A DNA stretch of 64,000 nt from NCBI RefSeq assembly GCF_002797855.1, contig NZ_PGFB01000004.1:434001-498000 (forward strand), written 5' to 3'. Each line of letters opens with the position of its first letter. Position 1 is the first letter of the stretch. Under the pieces are notes generated by a model, which had not been told where the DNA came from, did not search any database, and saw nothing but the letters and a program-made list of their open reading frames with translations. Of the stretch, positions 26,478 to 34,492 are shown in pieces. This DNA comes from Compostimonas suwonensis (GTDB lineage: Bacteria; Actinomycetota; Actinomycetes; Actinomycetales; Microbacteriaceae). Position numbers and translations under genes: made by a program.

Positions 26478-28508
26478 TCAGCGCTGCGCGCCGACGACCT
26501 CGTAGACGGTCATGGTCGACATGGGCAACGTGAACCGGCCGAGCTCGGTGAGGCAGCTCGTGTCGAGGTCGGGCGCGTCGCTCAGCACGTAGTCGACGTT
26601 GCCCGCCGCGAACTCGGAGCATCCGTCGAAGTTCGCGACGATCTGGTCGGGGGCCGGATTGCTGATCTCCGGCTCGCCGGGCCCCGCGACCCAGCTCACG
26701 CCGGCGAGGCGGTTCCACTCGAACTCCTCGTCGCCGTCGGGATCGATCGCCGACCACATCTGCTCGGAGGGCGCCCCCTGGAAGCCGTTGAACGCCTCGA
26801 CGCCCGACTCGAGCAGGAAGTCGGTCGTCATGCCGCTGCCCACGCCCACCCAGGTGCCCGGCGCCGCCTCGTCGAGCTCGATGATCGACTGGCTCAGCGG
26901 CGTCTCGCGCAGGTCGACGACCCCGCGGTAGACGGGGTTGGTGCCCGCCGTCGCGGCCACGCACACGATGAGGAAGCAGGCGACGGCGAGGGAGACGCGC
27001 GCGCGGGCGAAGAAATAGATGCACAGCGCCGAGAGCAGCGCCCAGAGCCACCACAGCGGCACGGCCGCGAGCAGCTGCGGCTGGGTGCGGAAGGCGACGA
27101 AGGCGATCACGAGCTGCGAGAGCAGGAAGACCCCCGCCGTCGCCCCCGCCAGCCAGTGCGGCGCGCGGAGCCTCCGCGCCGAGAGCGTGCCGGCCAGCAC
27201 GACCGCGATCACGAAGGAGGCGAAGCCGATCCCCATCCGCAGGCGGCCCACGGTCGTGCGATCGAGCAGGAAGAGCCTGGAGAGGCCGTCCCAGCCGGGG
27301 ACGAACACGTAGGCGAGGAAGAGCGCGATCGCGGCCACTGTGAGCAGCAGCATCCAGGGCAGGCGCTTCTCGCTGCGCTTCAGACGGATCGCGGCCCACA
27401 CGACGACGGGGATCAGGAACGCGCCCACGAAGAAGAAGGTGGAGGCCTCCGAGGCGTTGGGGCCGAGCAGCCCCCAGCCCTGGGTGTTGAGCGCCTCCGA
27501 GAACGACGACGCGATGGATGCCGCGAGGAAGTGCAGATCGCCCTGCCCGGTCGAGGCGAGCCGATCGCCGGGGTATGCGGTGTTCAGGAAGGCGTCGACC
27601 ACGGGGGCCTTCGCGACGAGCCAGCCGACGGTCACGAGGGCGCCGACGACGAGCCCGCTCACCGTGGGGATCGCCCGCACGGCGAGTGTGCCGATCCGCA
27701 TGCCCCGCCCGTGCGCCTGCAGGATCGCTCCCACGACCGCGAAGACCACGACGATCACGACGGGGATGATGAAGGGCACGTAGATACCCATCGCCATGAC
27801 GACCGTCAGGTACGCGAGAGCGAGCGCCCAGAGCCAGCTGCCGAGCCTCCGAGGCGTCTTGAGCGCCCAGAGCACCGCGGTCAGCGCCACGAATCCCCAG
27901 ACCAACGGGAAGATCGTGGTCGCCAGATACCACCACTGGATCAGCGGGCTGAAGTAGAAGCCCACGGCGAGCGCGGCCGCGGCGATCGGCCGGCGGGGAA
28001 GCACCGTGACGACGAAGCAGTAGACGCTCGCCATGAGGAGGAGGGCGGGGATCCACCACTTCCAGGCGAAGGCCATGTCGAGCGGCAGGAGGCTGAAGCC
28101 CCACAGGTGGGGGCGGAAGAAGGTCGTGATGTCGTTGCGCGGCAGATCCTGCGGCAGGGTCGTGTCCATGCCGCCCGGGAAGGTTCCGTTGGTGAGGGGC
28201 AGGCCCTGCTGCACCTGCGCGATCGCCCAGACCGACTGCACGTTCCACTCGTCGGTGCGGGTGACCTGCGGATGCCCCGCGAGCAGGTTCGGGTCGGCGC
28301 CCGTGTCGATGAACTGGTGCATCCAGCCCGTCGACCAGCCGTTGATGCCGACAGCGATGAGCGGCACGACCACGATGAGCAGCAGCACGGGGAACGCCGC
28401 GAGCACAACGGCGTTCGGCAGGCCGTTCGCCGTCGGCGTGGTCCAGAGGATGTAGCGCCGCCCCGCGGCATCCGCGAGACGGCTCATTCGCTGCCGGAGC
28501 CCCGTCAT
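26478..28508 (-). CDS. Large polytopic membrane protein, GT-C-like
   Basis: 676 residues: an N-terminal amphipathic stretch, a first helix near residue 35, a long extracytoplasmic loop (GINGWSTGWMHQFIDTG, TRTDEWNVQSVWA), then about eleven more helices and a C-terminal extracytoplasmic domain ending PMSTMTVYEVVGAQR. The architecture is that of lipid-sugar-dependent GT-C/YfhO-like proteins in polysaccharide loci, and a TDEW acidic loop could be catalytic. No specific function can be assigned. The start ATG 28508 has GGGGAG eight bases upstream. The longer open frame toward 29072 runs antisense-like inside the upstream GT gene. It is second gene behind the GT2-GT4 fusion (29 nt gap). Confidence 0.82.
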   Translation of the reverse strand: MTGLRQRMSRLADAAGRRYILWTTPTANGLPNAVVLAAFPVLLLIVVVPLIAVGINGWSTGWMHQFIDTGADPNLLAGHPQVTRTDEWNVQSVWAIAQVQQGLPLTNGTFPGGMDTTLPQDLPRNDITTFFRPHLWGFSLLPLDMAFAWKWWIPALLLMASVYCFVVTVLPRRPIAAAALAVGFYFSPLIQWWYLATTIFPLVWGFVALTAVLWALKTPRRLGSWLWALALAYLTVVMAMGIYVPFIIPVVIVVVFAVVGAILQAHGRGMRIGTLAVRAIPTVSGLVVGALVTVGWLVAKAPVVDAFLNTAYPGDRLASTGQGDLHFLAASIASSFSEALNTQGWGLLGPNASEASTFFFVGAFLIPVVVWAAIRLKRSEKRLPWMLLLTVAAIALFLAYVFVPGWDGLSRLFLLDRTTVGRLRMGIGFASFVIAVVLAGTLSARRLRAPHWLAGATAGVFLLSQLVIAFVAFRTQPQLLAAVPLWWLWALLSALCIYFFARARVSLAVACFLIVCVAATAGTNPVYRGVVDLRETPLSQSIIELDEAAPGTWVGVGSGMTTDFLLESGVEAFNGFQGAPSEQMWSAIDPDGDEEFEWNRLAGVSWVAGPGEPEISNPAPDQIVANFDGCSEFAAGNVDYVLSDAPDLDTSCLTELGRFTLPMSTMTVYEVVGAQR

Positions 28509-28537
28509 CGCGTGAGCTCCCCGGTCACCGGCACCAT

Positions 28538-31015
28538 TCAGCGGCGCCGGGACAGCCGGCGTCTGACCTTGTGGATGAGCACGCGCGGGCCGCCGTTGTT
28601 GAGGTAGTGCACGACGAGCCCGAGGTCGTGTCGCAGGCCGTGGCGCTTGCGGGAGACCCCCGGCCTGCGGCTCACCGGAGCACTCCCGGCGACGCCGAGG
28701 CGGTCGTGGGCCGGGCGGGCGTTCGCGACGAAGTCGACGAGCGGCGCGAGCACGTTCTGCCAGTAGTAGTCCTGGCGCACCCTGCGGATGTTCCTCTTCG
28801 CCTTCGCGATGAACCGCGTGTCGAAGAGCACCCGGTCGAGCGCCGCGACGAGGGCGTCGACATCCTGCGCGGGGACGACGACGCCGAGCTCCTCCTTCTC
28901 GACGAGATCGGCGAAGTGGTCGCCCTCGGTCACCACCATGGGCAGCTCGGCCCACAGGTAGTCGAGGATGCGGGTGCGGAACGAGAAGGTCGTCTCGATG
29001 TGGGCGTAATGGGTGCTGACACCGGCATCCGCCTCGGTCAGGTAGTTGGCGCGATCGGTGTAGTCGACCCACGAGGAGTTGAAGAACACCGCCGAGTCGA
29101 GCACTCCCAGCTCACGGGCCAGCTCGCGGGACTCGGCCACGATCGCCATCTCGGGCACACCCGGATGCGGGTGCTTGGTGCCTTGGAAGAAGAGCCTGAC
29201 GTCGCCGTGGCTCGCCTGCAGCCCGGCGACCGCGCGGATGAGGGTCTTCGGGTCGAACCAGTTGTACAGCCCGCCGCTCCACAGCAGCACCTTGTCGTCG
29301 GCGCCGATGCCGGGCAGCACTCCTTTGAGCACGTCGCGGGCGTGGCTCGGCGGGGCGCTGTCGAGGCCGAAGGGCACCACGCTGATGAGACCGGTCAGAT
29401 CGGGGTCGTCGGCGTAATTCGCGGTGTTGACCCGCCCGAGCGCCGCCAGCTGGCCCAGGTAGAAGTGCCGCTGGCGCTCCGAGGCGCAGAGGAAGAAGTC
29501 GCCGCGCGCGAGCTGCTCGTTGAGCACCTCGGTCGCGTCGGTGACCTGCTTGCTCCAGGTCGCGGCCGGCAGCTCACGGGCCTGCTCGAGCTGCTCGAGG
29601 TGCATGGGGTCGTACACGTCGGCGACGACGATCTTCCTCGTCGTGCGCAGGGAGTCGAAGAGGGCCATCGCGAGCCCCTGGAAGACGATGACGTCGGCCC
29701 ACTTCTCGAGCCGGCCCATCGCGCGGTCGTCGCCCGGCTTCACGTGAACGATGTCGAAGGGGGCGTCGATCGGCTCGGCGCCGGTCATCGTCACGAGCGT
29801 CACGGCGTTGTCGGCGGCGAGCGCCTGCGCCATGTTCCACGAGCGGATGGCGGGGCCGGCCATCTTCGCCCCGATCGGGTCGCCCGTGATGATGAGCACC
29901 TTCGTCAGATCGGGGGCGCGGGTCACGCCGAACGCCTCGACGACGTTCACGTAGCCGTCGAGGTAGGTCTCGTCGTCGAACGACGGCGCGTCGGTCTCGC
30001 CGAAGAGCTGCCAGATCTTCGCGTCGGTCACGACCCTGCTCGCCTGCACGGCCGCCCGCGACTCGGTGAGGGAGCGCAGCTGCTCGACGAACTGGTCGAT
30101 CGCGTACACACCGGCCATGGTCGACTTCGCGACCTCGACGGTCTCCTCGGCGTCTCCCCCGGGCCGGCGGAGGTCGAACGACTGGGAGTCGAGCTCGCCC
30201 TTCGCCACCGAGCGCCGCACCGCGAGCGCGAGGGTCGCGGGGAGCGTCGCCGCGAGGGCCTCGTCGCCGAGGTTCTTGTACTGGGTGAAGAGGGCGTTGC
30301 GCTCGAGCAGGTAGGTCTCTTTGAACGAGCCGTACGACGACATCGAGGCGTGGTGCTTGTGGAAGGCCAGCGAGGCCGGCTCGTAGACGTACCGCCAGCC
30401 ACGGAGGTTGAGCCGCCAGCCGAGGTCGACGTCTTCGAAGAACATGAAGTAGCGCTCGTCGAAGCCGCCGAGCTCGTCGAAGACGGAGCGGCGCACGAAC
30501 ATGGCCGAGCCCGTGCCGAAGAGCACGTCGCGGGCGACGTCGGCGTCGTGGGGCTGCGGCTGCGCGGTGGAGGGCTTGTACCCCTGGCCGAACCAGGTCA
30601 TCGCCGAGCCCACGTAGTCCACGAGCTCGCCGTCCCAGTCGAGCACCTTCGAGGCCACGGCACCGATCGACGCCGACTCCTCGAAGCGGCGCACGGCCTC
30701 GCGGATCCAGCCGGCATCCGGCTTCGCGTCGTTGTTGAGGAAGGCGATGTACTCGCCGCTGCTCTGCTTCACGCCGAGGTTGCAGCCGCCGGCGAAGCCG
30801 TGGTTCTGCTTCGAGACCACGAGCTTGACGTCCGGTGCCCCGGCGCGCAGGCGCTCGGCGCTGTCGTCGCCCGAGCCGTTCTCGACCACGACGATCTCGA
30901 GCCGCTCGAGAGGCCAGTCGATCGTGCGCAGCGTCTCGATCGCCTGCAGGGTGTCGGAGGTGCCCCGAAAGTTCACGAGCACGACCGAGACCAACCCGCT
31001 TCGAATCACAGACAT
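28538..31015 (-). CDS. Bifunctional glycosyltransferase (GT2 + GT4 fusion)
   Basis: 825 residues. Residues 1 to about 290 are a GT2 rhamnosyltransferase-like domain (VSVVLVNFRGTSDT, VVVENGSGDDS, NHGFAGGCNLGV, FLNNDAKPD, FFEDVDLGWRL). After a helical linker, residues ~400-770 are a GT4/GT-B domain (DPIGAKMAGPAIR, VVADVYDPMHLEQ, LWSGGLYNWFDPKTLI, GVSTHYAHIETTFSFRTRILDYLW). The second half is closely related to the free-standing gene at 39412-40812. One chain may add two successive sugars. ATG at 31015 with GAGGGG upstream. Its leader resembles that before the DUF2142 gene. Confidence 0.92.
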   Translation of the reverse strand: MSVIRSGLVSVVLVNFRGTSDTLQAIETLRTIDWPLERLEIVVVENGSGDDSAERLRAGAPDVKLVVSKQNHGFAGGCNLGVKQSSGEYIAFLNNDAKPDAGWIREAVRRFEESASIGAVASKVLDWDGELVDYVGSAMTWFGQGYKPSTAQPQPHDADVARDVLFGTGSAMFVRRSVFDELGGFDERYFMFFEDVDLGWRLNLRGWRYVYEPASLAFHKHHASMSSYGSFKETYLLERNALFTQYKNLGDEALAATLPATLALAVRRSVAKGELDSQSFDLRRPGGDAEETVEVAKSTMAGVYAIDQFVEQLRSLTESRAAVQASRVVTDAKIWQLFGETDAPSFDDETYLDGYVNVVEAFGVTRAPDLTKVLIITGDPIGAKMAGPAIRSWNMAQALAADNAVTLVTMTGAEPIDAPFDIVHVKPGDDRAMGRLEKWADVIVFQGLAMALFDSLRTTRKIVVADVYDPMHLEQLEQARELPAATWSKQVTDATEVLNEQLARGDFFLCASERQRHFYLGQLAALGRVNTANYADDPDLTGLISVVPFGLDSAPPSHARDVLKGVLPGIGADDKVLLWSGGLYNWFDPKTLIRAVAGLQASHGDVRLFFQGTKHPHPGVPEMAIVAESRELARELGVLDSAVFFNSSWVDYTDRANYLTEADAGVSTHYAHIETTFSFRTRILDYLWAELPMVVTEGDHFADLVEKEELGVVVPAQDVDALVAALDRVLFDTRFIAKAKRNIRRVRQDYYWQNVLAPLVDFVANARPAHDRLGVAGSAPVSRRPGVSRKRHGLRHDLGLVVHYLNNGGPRVLIHKVRRRLSRRR

Positions 31016-31053
31016 CCGCCCCTCAGGCCACCGACAAGAATCGTCCGATCCTA
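31005..31053 (-). promoter_or_regulatory. Promoter/leader module, copy A
   Basis: TAGGAT at 31048-31053 on the minus strand, then a ~33-nt leader containing TTGTCGGTGGCC, the ribosome site GAGGGG and the start ATGTCTGTGAT. The same arrangement recurs at 34301-34350 in front of another gene. Confidence 0.6.
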
Positions 31054-31111
31054 CCCGACCGGGGTGTGCGCCCCGCGGAATCGCCCCCGACCCGGCCGCA
31101 TGTCGAGCGGG

Positions 31112-31117
31112 TACAAT
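31112..31117 (+). promoter_or_regulatory. -10 box of the DPM-type GT operon
   Basis: TACAAT, seven bases before the ATG at 31125. No ribosome-binding motif lies between, so the mRNA is probably leaderless. Confidence 0.55.
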
Positions 31118-31124
31118 CGTGCCC

Positions 31125-31844
31125 ATGCCGGCACTCGATCACACCCTGATTGTCATGCCCGCGTTCAATGAGGAGGAGGCTCTCGGCCCCGTCATCGCCG
31201 AGGTGTTCGCCTCTCATCCCGGTGCGCACTGCCTCGTGGTGAGCGACGGGTCGATCGACAGCACCGTGCAGGTGGCCCGCGACGCGGGCGCCCTCGTCCT
31301 CGCCCTCCCCTTCAACCTCGGGGTAGGCGGCGCCATGCGCCTCGGCTTCCTCTACGCGCTCGAGAACGGATATCAGAACGTCATCCAGCTCGACGCCGAC
31401 GGCCAGCACGATCCGGCGAGCATCCCGCAGCTGCTCGCGGGCCTCGACTCCGTCGACATCGTCATCGGCGCGCGATTCGCCGGCGAGGGCGACTACGAGG
31501 TGCGAGGCCCCCGCCGCTGGGCCATGCGCCTGCTCGCGTCGATCCTCAGCCGCATCACGCGGGCGCCCCTCACCGACGTGACCTCCGGCTTCAAGGCCAT
31601 GGGCCCGCGGGCCGTGAGGCTCTTCGCGCGCAACTACCCGGCCGAGTACCTGGGCGACACGATCGAGGCCCTCGTGCTCGCGTCGCGCGGCGGATGCACC
31701 GTCACGCAGGTTCCCGTCGCCATGCGTCCCCGAGCCGGCGGGGTGCCCTCGCACAACCCGTTCAAGTCCGCGATCTACCTGGGGCGCGCGGCCATGGCGC
31801 TCACGATCGCCCTCTGGCGCACCCCGGTGTCGACGAAATCCTAG
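31125..31844 (+). CDS. GT2, polyprenyl-phosphate glycosyltransferase (DPM1-like)
   Basis: 239 residues without membrane helices. HTLIVMPAFNEEEALG, SDGSIDST and LDADGQHDP are the signatures of dolichyl-phosphate-mannose-synthase-type enzymes. FNLGVGGAMRLGFLYAL is a typical acceptor-side loop. It likely charges a polyprenyl phosphate with a single sugar. It starts an operon with DUF2304 (7-nt gap) and GtrA (ATGA overlap), the set that makes a lipid-phosphate sugar and moves it across the membrane. M. tuberculosis pairs a comparable synthase with a GtrA protein. Confidence 0.93.
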   Translation: MPALDHTLIVMPAFNEEEALGPVIAEVFASHPGAHCLVVSDGSIDSTVQVARDAGALVLALPFNLGVGGAMRLGFLYALENGYQNVIQLDADGQHDPASIPQLLAGLDSVDIVIGARFAGEGDYEVRGPRRWAMRLLASILSRITRAPLTDVTSGFKAMGPRAVRLFARNYPAEYLGDTIEALVLASRGGCTVTQVPVAMRPRAGGVPSHNPFKSAIYLGRAAMALTIALWRTPVSTKS

Positions 31845-31851
31845 GAGCCCC

Positions 31852-32223
31852 GTGAACCCCGTCTCCTACGCCTTCGGCATCGTCGCGGCGCTCATCGCCC
31901 TCGCCGCCGTCATCGAGATGATGCGCCGGAAGCGATTCCGCGAGCGGCACGCCTTCTGGTGGCTGCTGGCCGCCGTGCTGTCGCTCGTCATCGCCATCTT
32001 CCCGTCGGTGCTCGAGTTCGTGGCATCCGCCCTCGGGATCGAGGTTCCCGCGAACCTCGCCTTCTTCGTGAGCATCGTCATCCTCTTCATCGTCTCCGTG
32101 CAGCACAGCGCCGAGCTGACGAAGCTCGAAGACAAGACCCGGGTCCTCGCCGAGCACACGGCGCTCATCGAGCAGCGGCTCGACGAGGTCACCCGCCGCC
32201 TCGACGACGCAGACGGGCGATGA
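31852..32223 (+). CDS. DUF2304 family membrane protein
   Basis: 123 residues: three hydrophobic segments (about 5-22, 36-53, 65-85) then a cytosolic helical tail (HSAELTKLEDKTRVLAEHTALIEQRL) predicted as coiled coil. Matches DUF2304, commonly encoded between a DPM1-like GT and GtrA. Probably an accessory subunit of that lipid-sugar system; the role is inferred from neighbours. GTG start at 31852 with AGGAG overlapping the stop of the preceding gene. Confidence 0.88.
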   Translation: MNPVSYAFGIVAALIALAAVIEMMRRKRFRERHAFWWLLAAVLSLVIAIFPSVLEFVASALGIEVPANLAFFVSIVILFIVSVQHSAELTKLEDKTRVLAEHTALIEQRLDEVTRRLDDADGR

Positions 32224-32657
32224 TGGCGGATCAGCCTCGCGGGGCCATCGCGCGGATCGTCGACCACAGCGCCTTCCGCTACCTGCTCATCGGCGGCGCG
32301 AGCTTCGCCCTCGACGTCGGGATCCTGGCGCTCCTGCACGAGGTCTTCGGCTGGCCGCTGTGGCTGGCCACGGGAACGTCCTTCCTGCTGAGCTTCGTCT
32401 TCAACTACAGCCTGCAGAAGTCGTTCTCGTTCGGATCACGCGGTCAGCACGTGAGCACCCTCGTCAAGTATCTGGTGCTCCTGGCCTTCAACACGGGGGC
32501 GACGGTGCTGATCGTGGCCCTGATCGACTCCACGGTCCTGGGCTGGGGCGGCGGCAAGGTCGTCGCGACGATCGTGACGACCGTGTGGAACTACTTCGCC
32601 TACCGCTACTGGGTGTTCCGGGCGCCCCGCGCCGATCTCTCCACGCCGCCCGCGTAA
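32220..32657 (+). CDS. GtrA-family membrane protein
   Basis: 145 residues with four transmembrane helices, FRYLLIGGASFALDVGILALL and FLLSFVFNYSLQKSFSF being the family hallmarks, and a C-terminal WNYFAYRYWVF. GtrA proteins are thought to flip undecaprenyl-phosphate-linked sugars. The first ATG at 32220 overlaps the DUF2304 stop (ATGA); a second ATG follows immediately. Its last 52 bases overlap the end of the convergent DUF2142 gene. Confidence 0.92.
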   Translation: MMADQPRGAIARIVDHSAFRYLLIGGASFALDVGILALLHEVFGWPLWLATGTSFLLSFVFNYSLQKSFSFGSRGQHVSTLVKYLVLLAFNTGATVLIVALIDSTVLGWGGGKVVATIVTTVWNYFAYRYWVFRAPRADLSTPPA

Positions 32658-34231
32658 CGGGGCTCCGCGGCATCCGGGCCGCTCGTCTCGCCCGCGAGAA
32701 CCGCTTCGCTCGGGTAACGGCGACGGGCGAGGGCGACCAGCAGGGCGCCGAAGACCACGAACACCAGAGCGAACGCGACGACGAGCAGACCCCAGGCGAC
32801 CGGTGGCGACCAGGTTCCCTCGGCGAACAGCTGCTCCAACGAGGAGTCCTGCCCCGCCACATAGCGTTTGAGCGCGAGGAGGAACGAGACCACCTGCACG
32901 ACCACCGCCGTCGAGACGATGAAGACGAGGAAGCGGCGCCCGCGGGTGCCGAAGTCGTCCCTGCCGGAGGCCGTCAGGCCGAGGCCGGCGATGAGCAGCG
33001 CCATCACGAGCAGCGGAAGCGAGTACCGGCCCTGCCAGATGTAGCCGACCGTGGCAACGGTGGGTGCCTGGATGACCGCGGGCAGGGCGACGTAGACGAC
33101 GCACGCCGCCGCGGTCGCGACGACGGTTCGCACCGAGCGGCTGAAGCCCAGCGACACGAAGGCGATGCCGCCCATGAGCAGCGCCCAGAGCAGATAGATG
33201 TAGTCGGGCATCCTCGTGTCGAGCCAGCCGAACACGGCGATCGCCTGCTGCAGGTAGGCGGGCGTCGAGTCCAGGGTGTGCAGGAAGGCGACGAGCCGGC
33301 CATCTCGCTCGATCCCGGAGGAGGGGATGAACCCGGCGTTGGCGCCGATCGTGAGGGTCCAGACCACGCCGCCCACGGCCCCGACGAGCGCGATCACGAC
33401 GACGACCGTCGTCCATCGTCGTGAGAAGAAGCTCTTGAGAGGCCCCCAGCCGTGGGCGAAGGCGACGAGAGCGCCCGCGATGGCGAGGTACAGGGGCGAC
33501 GTCGCCCGGAGGTTCGCGACCACGACGAGCGCGATCGCGGCCAGCACGACGGTCTCACGATGGGCACGAAGCGGGACGCCCGTCGAGAGCGCTACCCAGA
33601 GGAGCGCGACGAAGGCCGCGGTTCCGGAGACCTCGGCGCCGTTCGGGTTGACGATGCCCCCGAGGAAGAAGACCATCGGCGTCGCCGCCACCGAGAACGC
33701 GGCGAGCGGGAACCAGCGGTTGGCCACCGGGAGCAGCGAGATCGCGAAGGCGACGCAGGCGAGGAAGAACGCGGTGATGAGGGCGGTGAGGGCGCGCATC
33801 GCGAAGACGGCGACCTCGCCGTGCAGGAACAGGGTCGGCCAGCCGACGGCCACGTAGTACACCGGGTTGTAGGAGCCGGCCCCCGATTCGACCCAGGTGA
33901 GGGTGTCGGGCTTGTCGTCGAGGGAGGGCGCGCACGCCGCCGTGCGGTTGGAGTCGAAGGCGAAGCAGGTGATCTCGCCGCCGACGTCGGCGACATCCGC
34001 CGGCAGCAGGAAGCGCTCGAGACCGGGTTTCCCCGTGTCCTCGCCGACCCACTGGCCACGGGCGGAGGCTGCGGCCTTCATGACGTGCCCGGATTCGTCG
34101 GGACCGCCCGAGATCGGAGTCGCCAGCGCCCACAGCGAGCCGAGCAGGAAGGTGACGACGAGAGTCGAGGCGAAGACACGCCATCGAGAGCCGAGCGCGA
34201 ACGCCGTCACCGCTGCGACGACAGCTCTCAC
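32606..34231 (-). CDS. DUF2142 family polytopic membrane protein
   Basis: 541 residues, about twelve helices. The N-terminal helix is followed by ALATPISGGPDESGHVMKAAASARG, the acidic extracytoplasmic loop that defines DUF2142, a GT-C-like family found in actinobacterial surface-glycan loci. A catalytic role for the Asp/Glu pair in that loop is inferred, not shown. The start is GTG 34231, whose GTGA overlaps the stop of a 27-codon upstream ORF (34231-34311). The 3' end overlaps gtrA by 52 bases on the opposite strand. Confidence 0.85.
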   Translation of the reverse strand: MRAVVAAVTAFALGSRWRVFASTLVVTFLLGSLWALATPISGGPDESGHVMKAAASARGQWVGEDTGKPGLERFLLPADVADVGGEITCFAFDSNRTAACAPSLDDKPDTLTWVESGAGSYNPVYYVAVGWPTLFLHGEVAVFAMRALTALITAFFLACVAFAISLLPVANRWFPLAAFSVAATPMVFFLGGIVNPNGAEVSGTAAFVALLWVALSTGVPLRAHRETVVLAAIALVVVANLRATSPLYLAIAGALVAFAHGWGPLKSFFSRRWTTVVVVIALVGAVGGVVWTLTIGANAGFIPSSGIERDGRLVAFLHTLDSTPAYLQQAIAVFGWLDTRMPDYIYLLWALLMGGIAFVSLGFSRSVRTVVATAAACVVYVALPAVIQAPTVATVGYIWQGRYSLPLLVMALLIAGLGLTASGRDDFGTRGRRFLVFIVSTAVVVQVVSFLLALKRYVAGQDSSLEQLFAEGTWSPPVAWGLLVVAFALVFVVFGALLVALARRRYPSEAVLAGETSGPDAAEPRYAGGVERSARGARNTQ

Positions 34232-34311
34232 CCGCGCATCCGATCGCCGGATGCCGCGACCGACGCGCGGCCGCCGAGGACGTCGGCGCAATCGCCTCGT
34301 ATCACAGACAT
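34228..34311 (-). CDS. 27-aa leader ORF upstream of the DUF2142 gene
   Basis: ATG at 34311, with a GAGGGA ribosome site, opens MSVIRGDCADVLGGRAS and stops after 27 codons, with the TGA overlapping the GTG of the DUF2142 gene. The first five residues and the region before them are shared with the GT2-GT4 gene start at 31015. It could be a coupling leader peptide, or the remains of an N-terminus that lost frame after the promoter module was copied. Expression is unproven. Confidence 0.4.
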   Translation of the reverse strand: MSVIRGDCADVLGGRASVAASGDRMRG

Positions 34312-34350
34312 CCGTTCCCTCGGCCACCGACAATAAGCTGTACGATCCTA
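34296..34350 (-). promoter_or_regulatory. Promoter/leader module, copy B
   Basis: TAGGAT at 34345-34350 followed by a leader with TTGTCGGTGGCC, GAGGGA and ATGTCTGTGATACG. Nearly identical in key segments to copy A at 31005-31053, 3.3 kb away on the same strand, while surrounding DNA is unrelated. Confidence 0.6.
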
Positions 34351-34492
34351 GCAACGCGGGCTGGACTCCTCCGCCCCGGTTCCTATGAAGTGCGTGTCGA
34401 TGCCGCCGTGTCCGGCCGAATACGATCGATGTACCGGATACGTCATGCACTCTGCTACGAGAGGCATCGAAGAGATTGAGCGAGGTTGTCCT

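Noticed and set aside
28509-29072. N-terminal extension of the large membrane protein at 26478-28508
   Set aside because: The extra 188 codons overlap the GT2-GT4 fusion gene in another frame and show no membrane or domain pattern; the ATG at 28508 has a good ribosome site.
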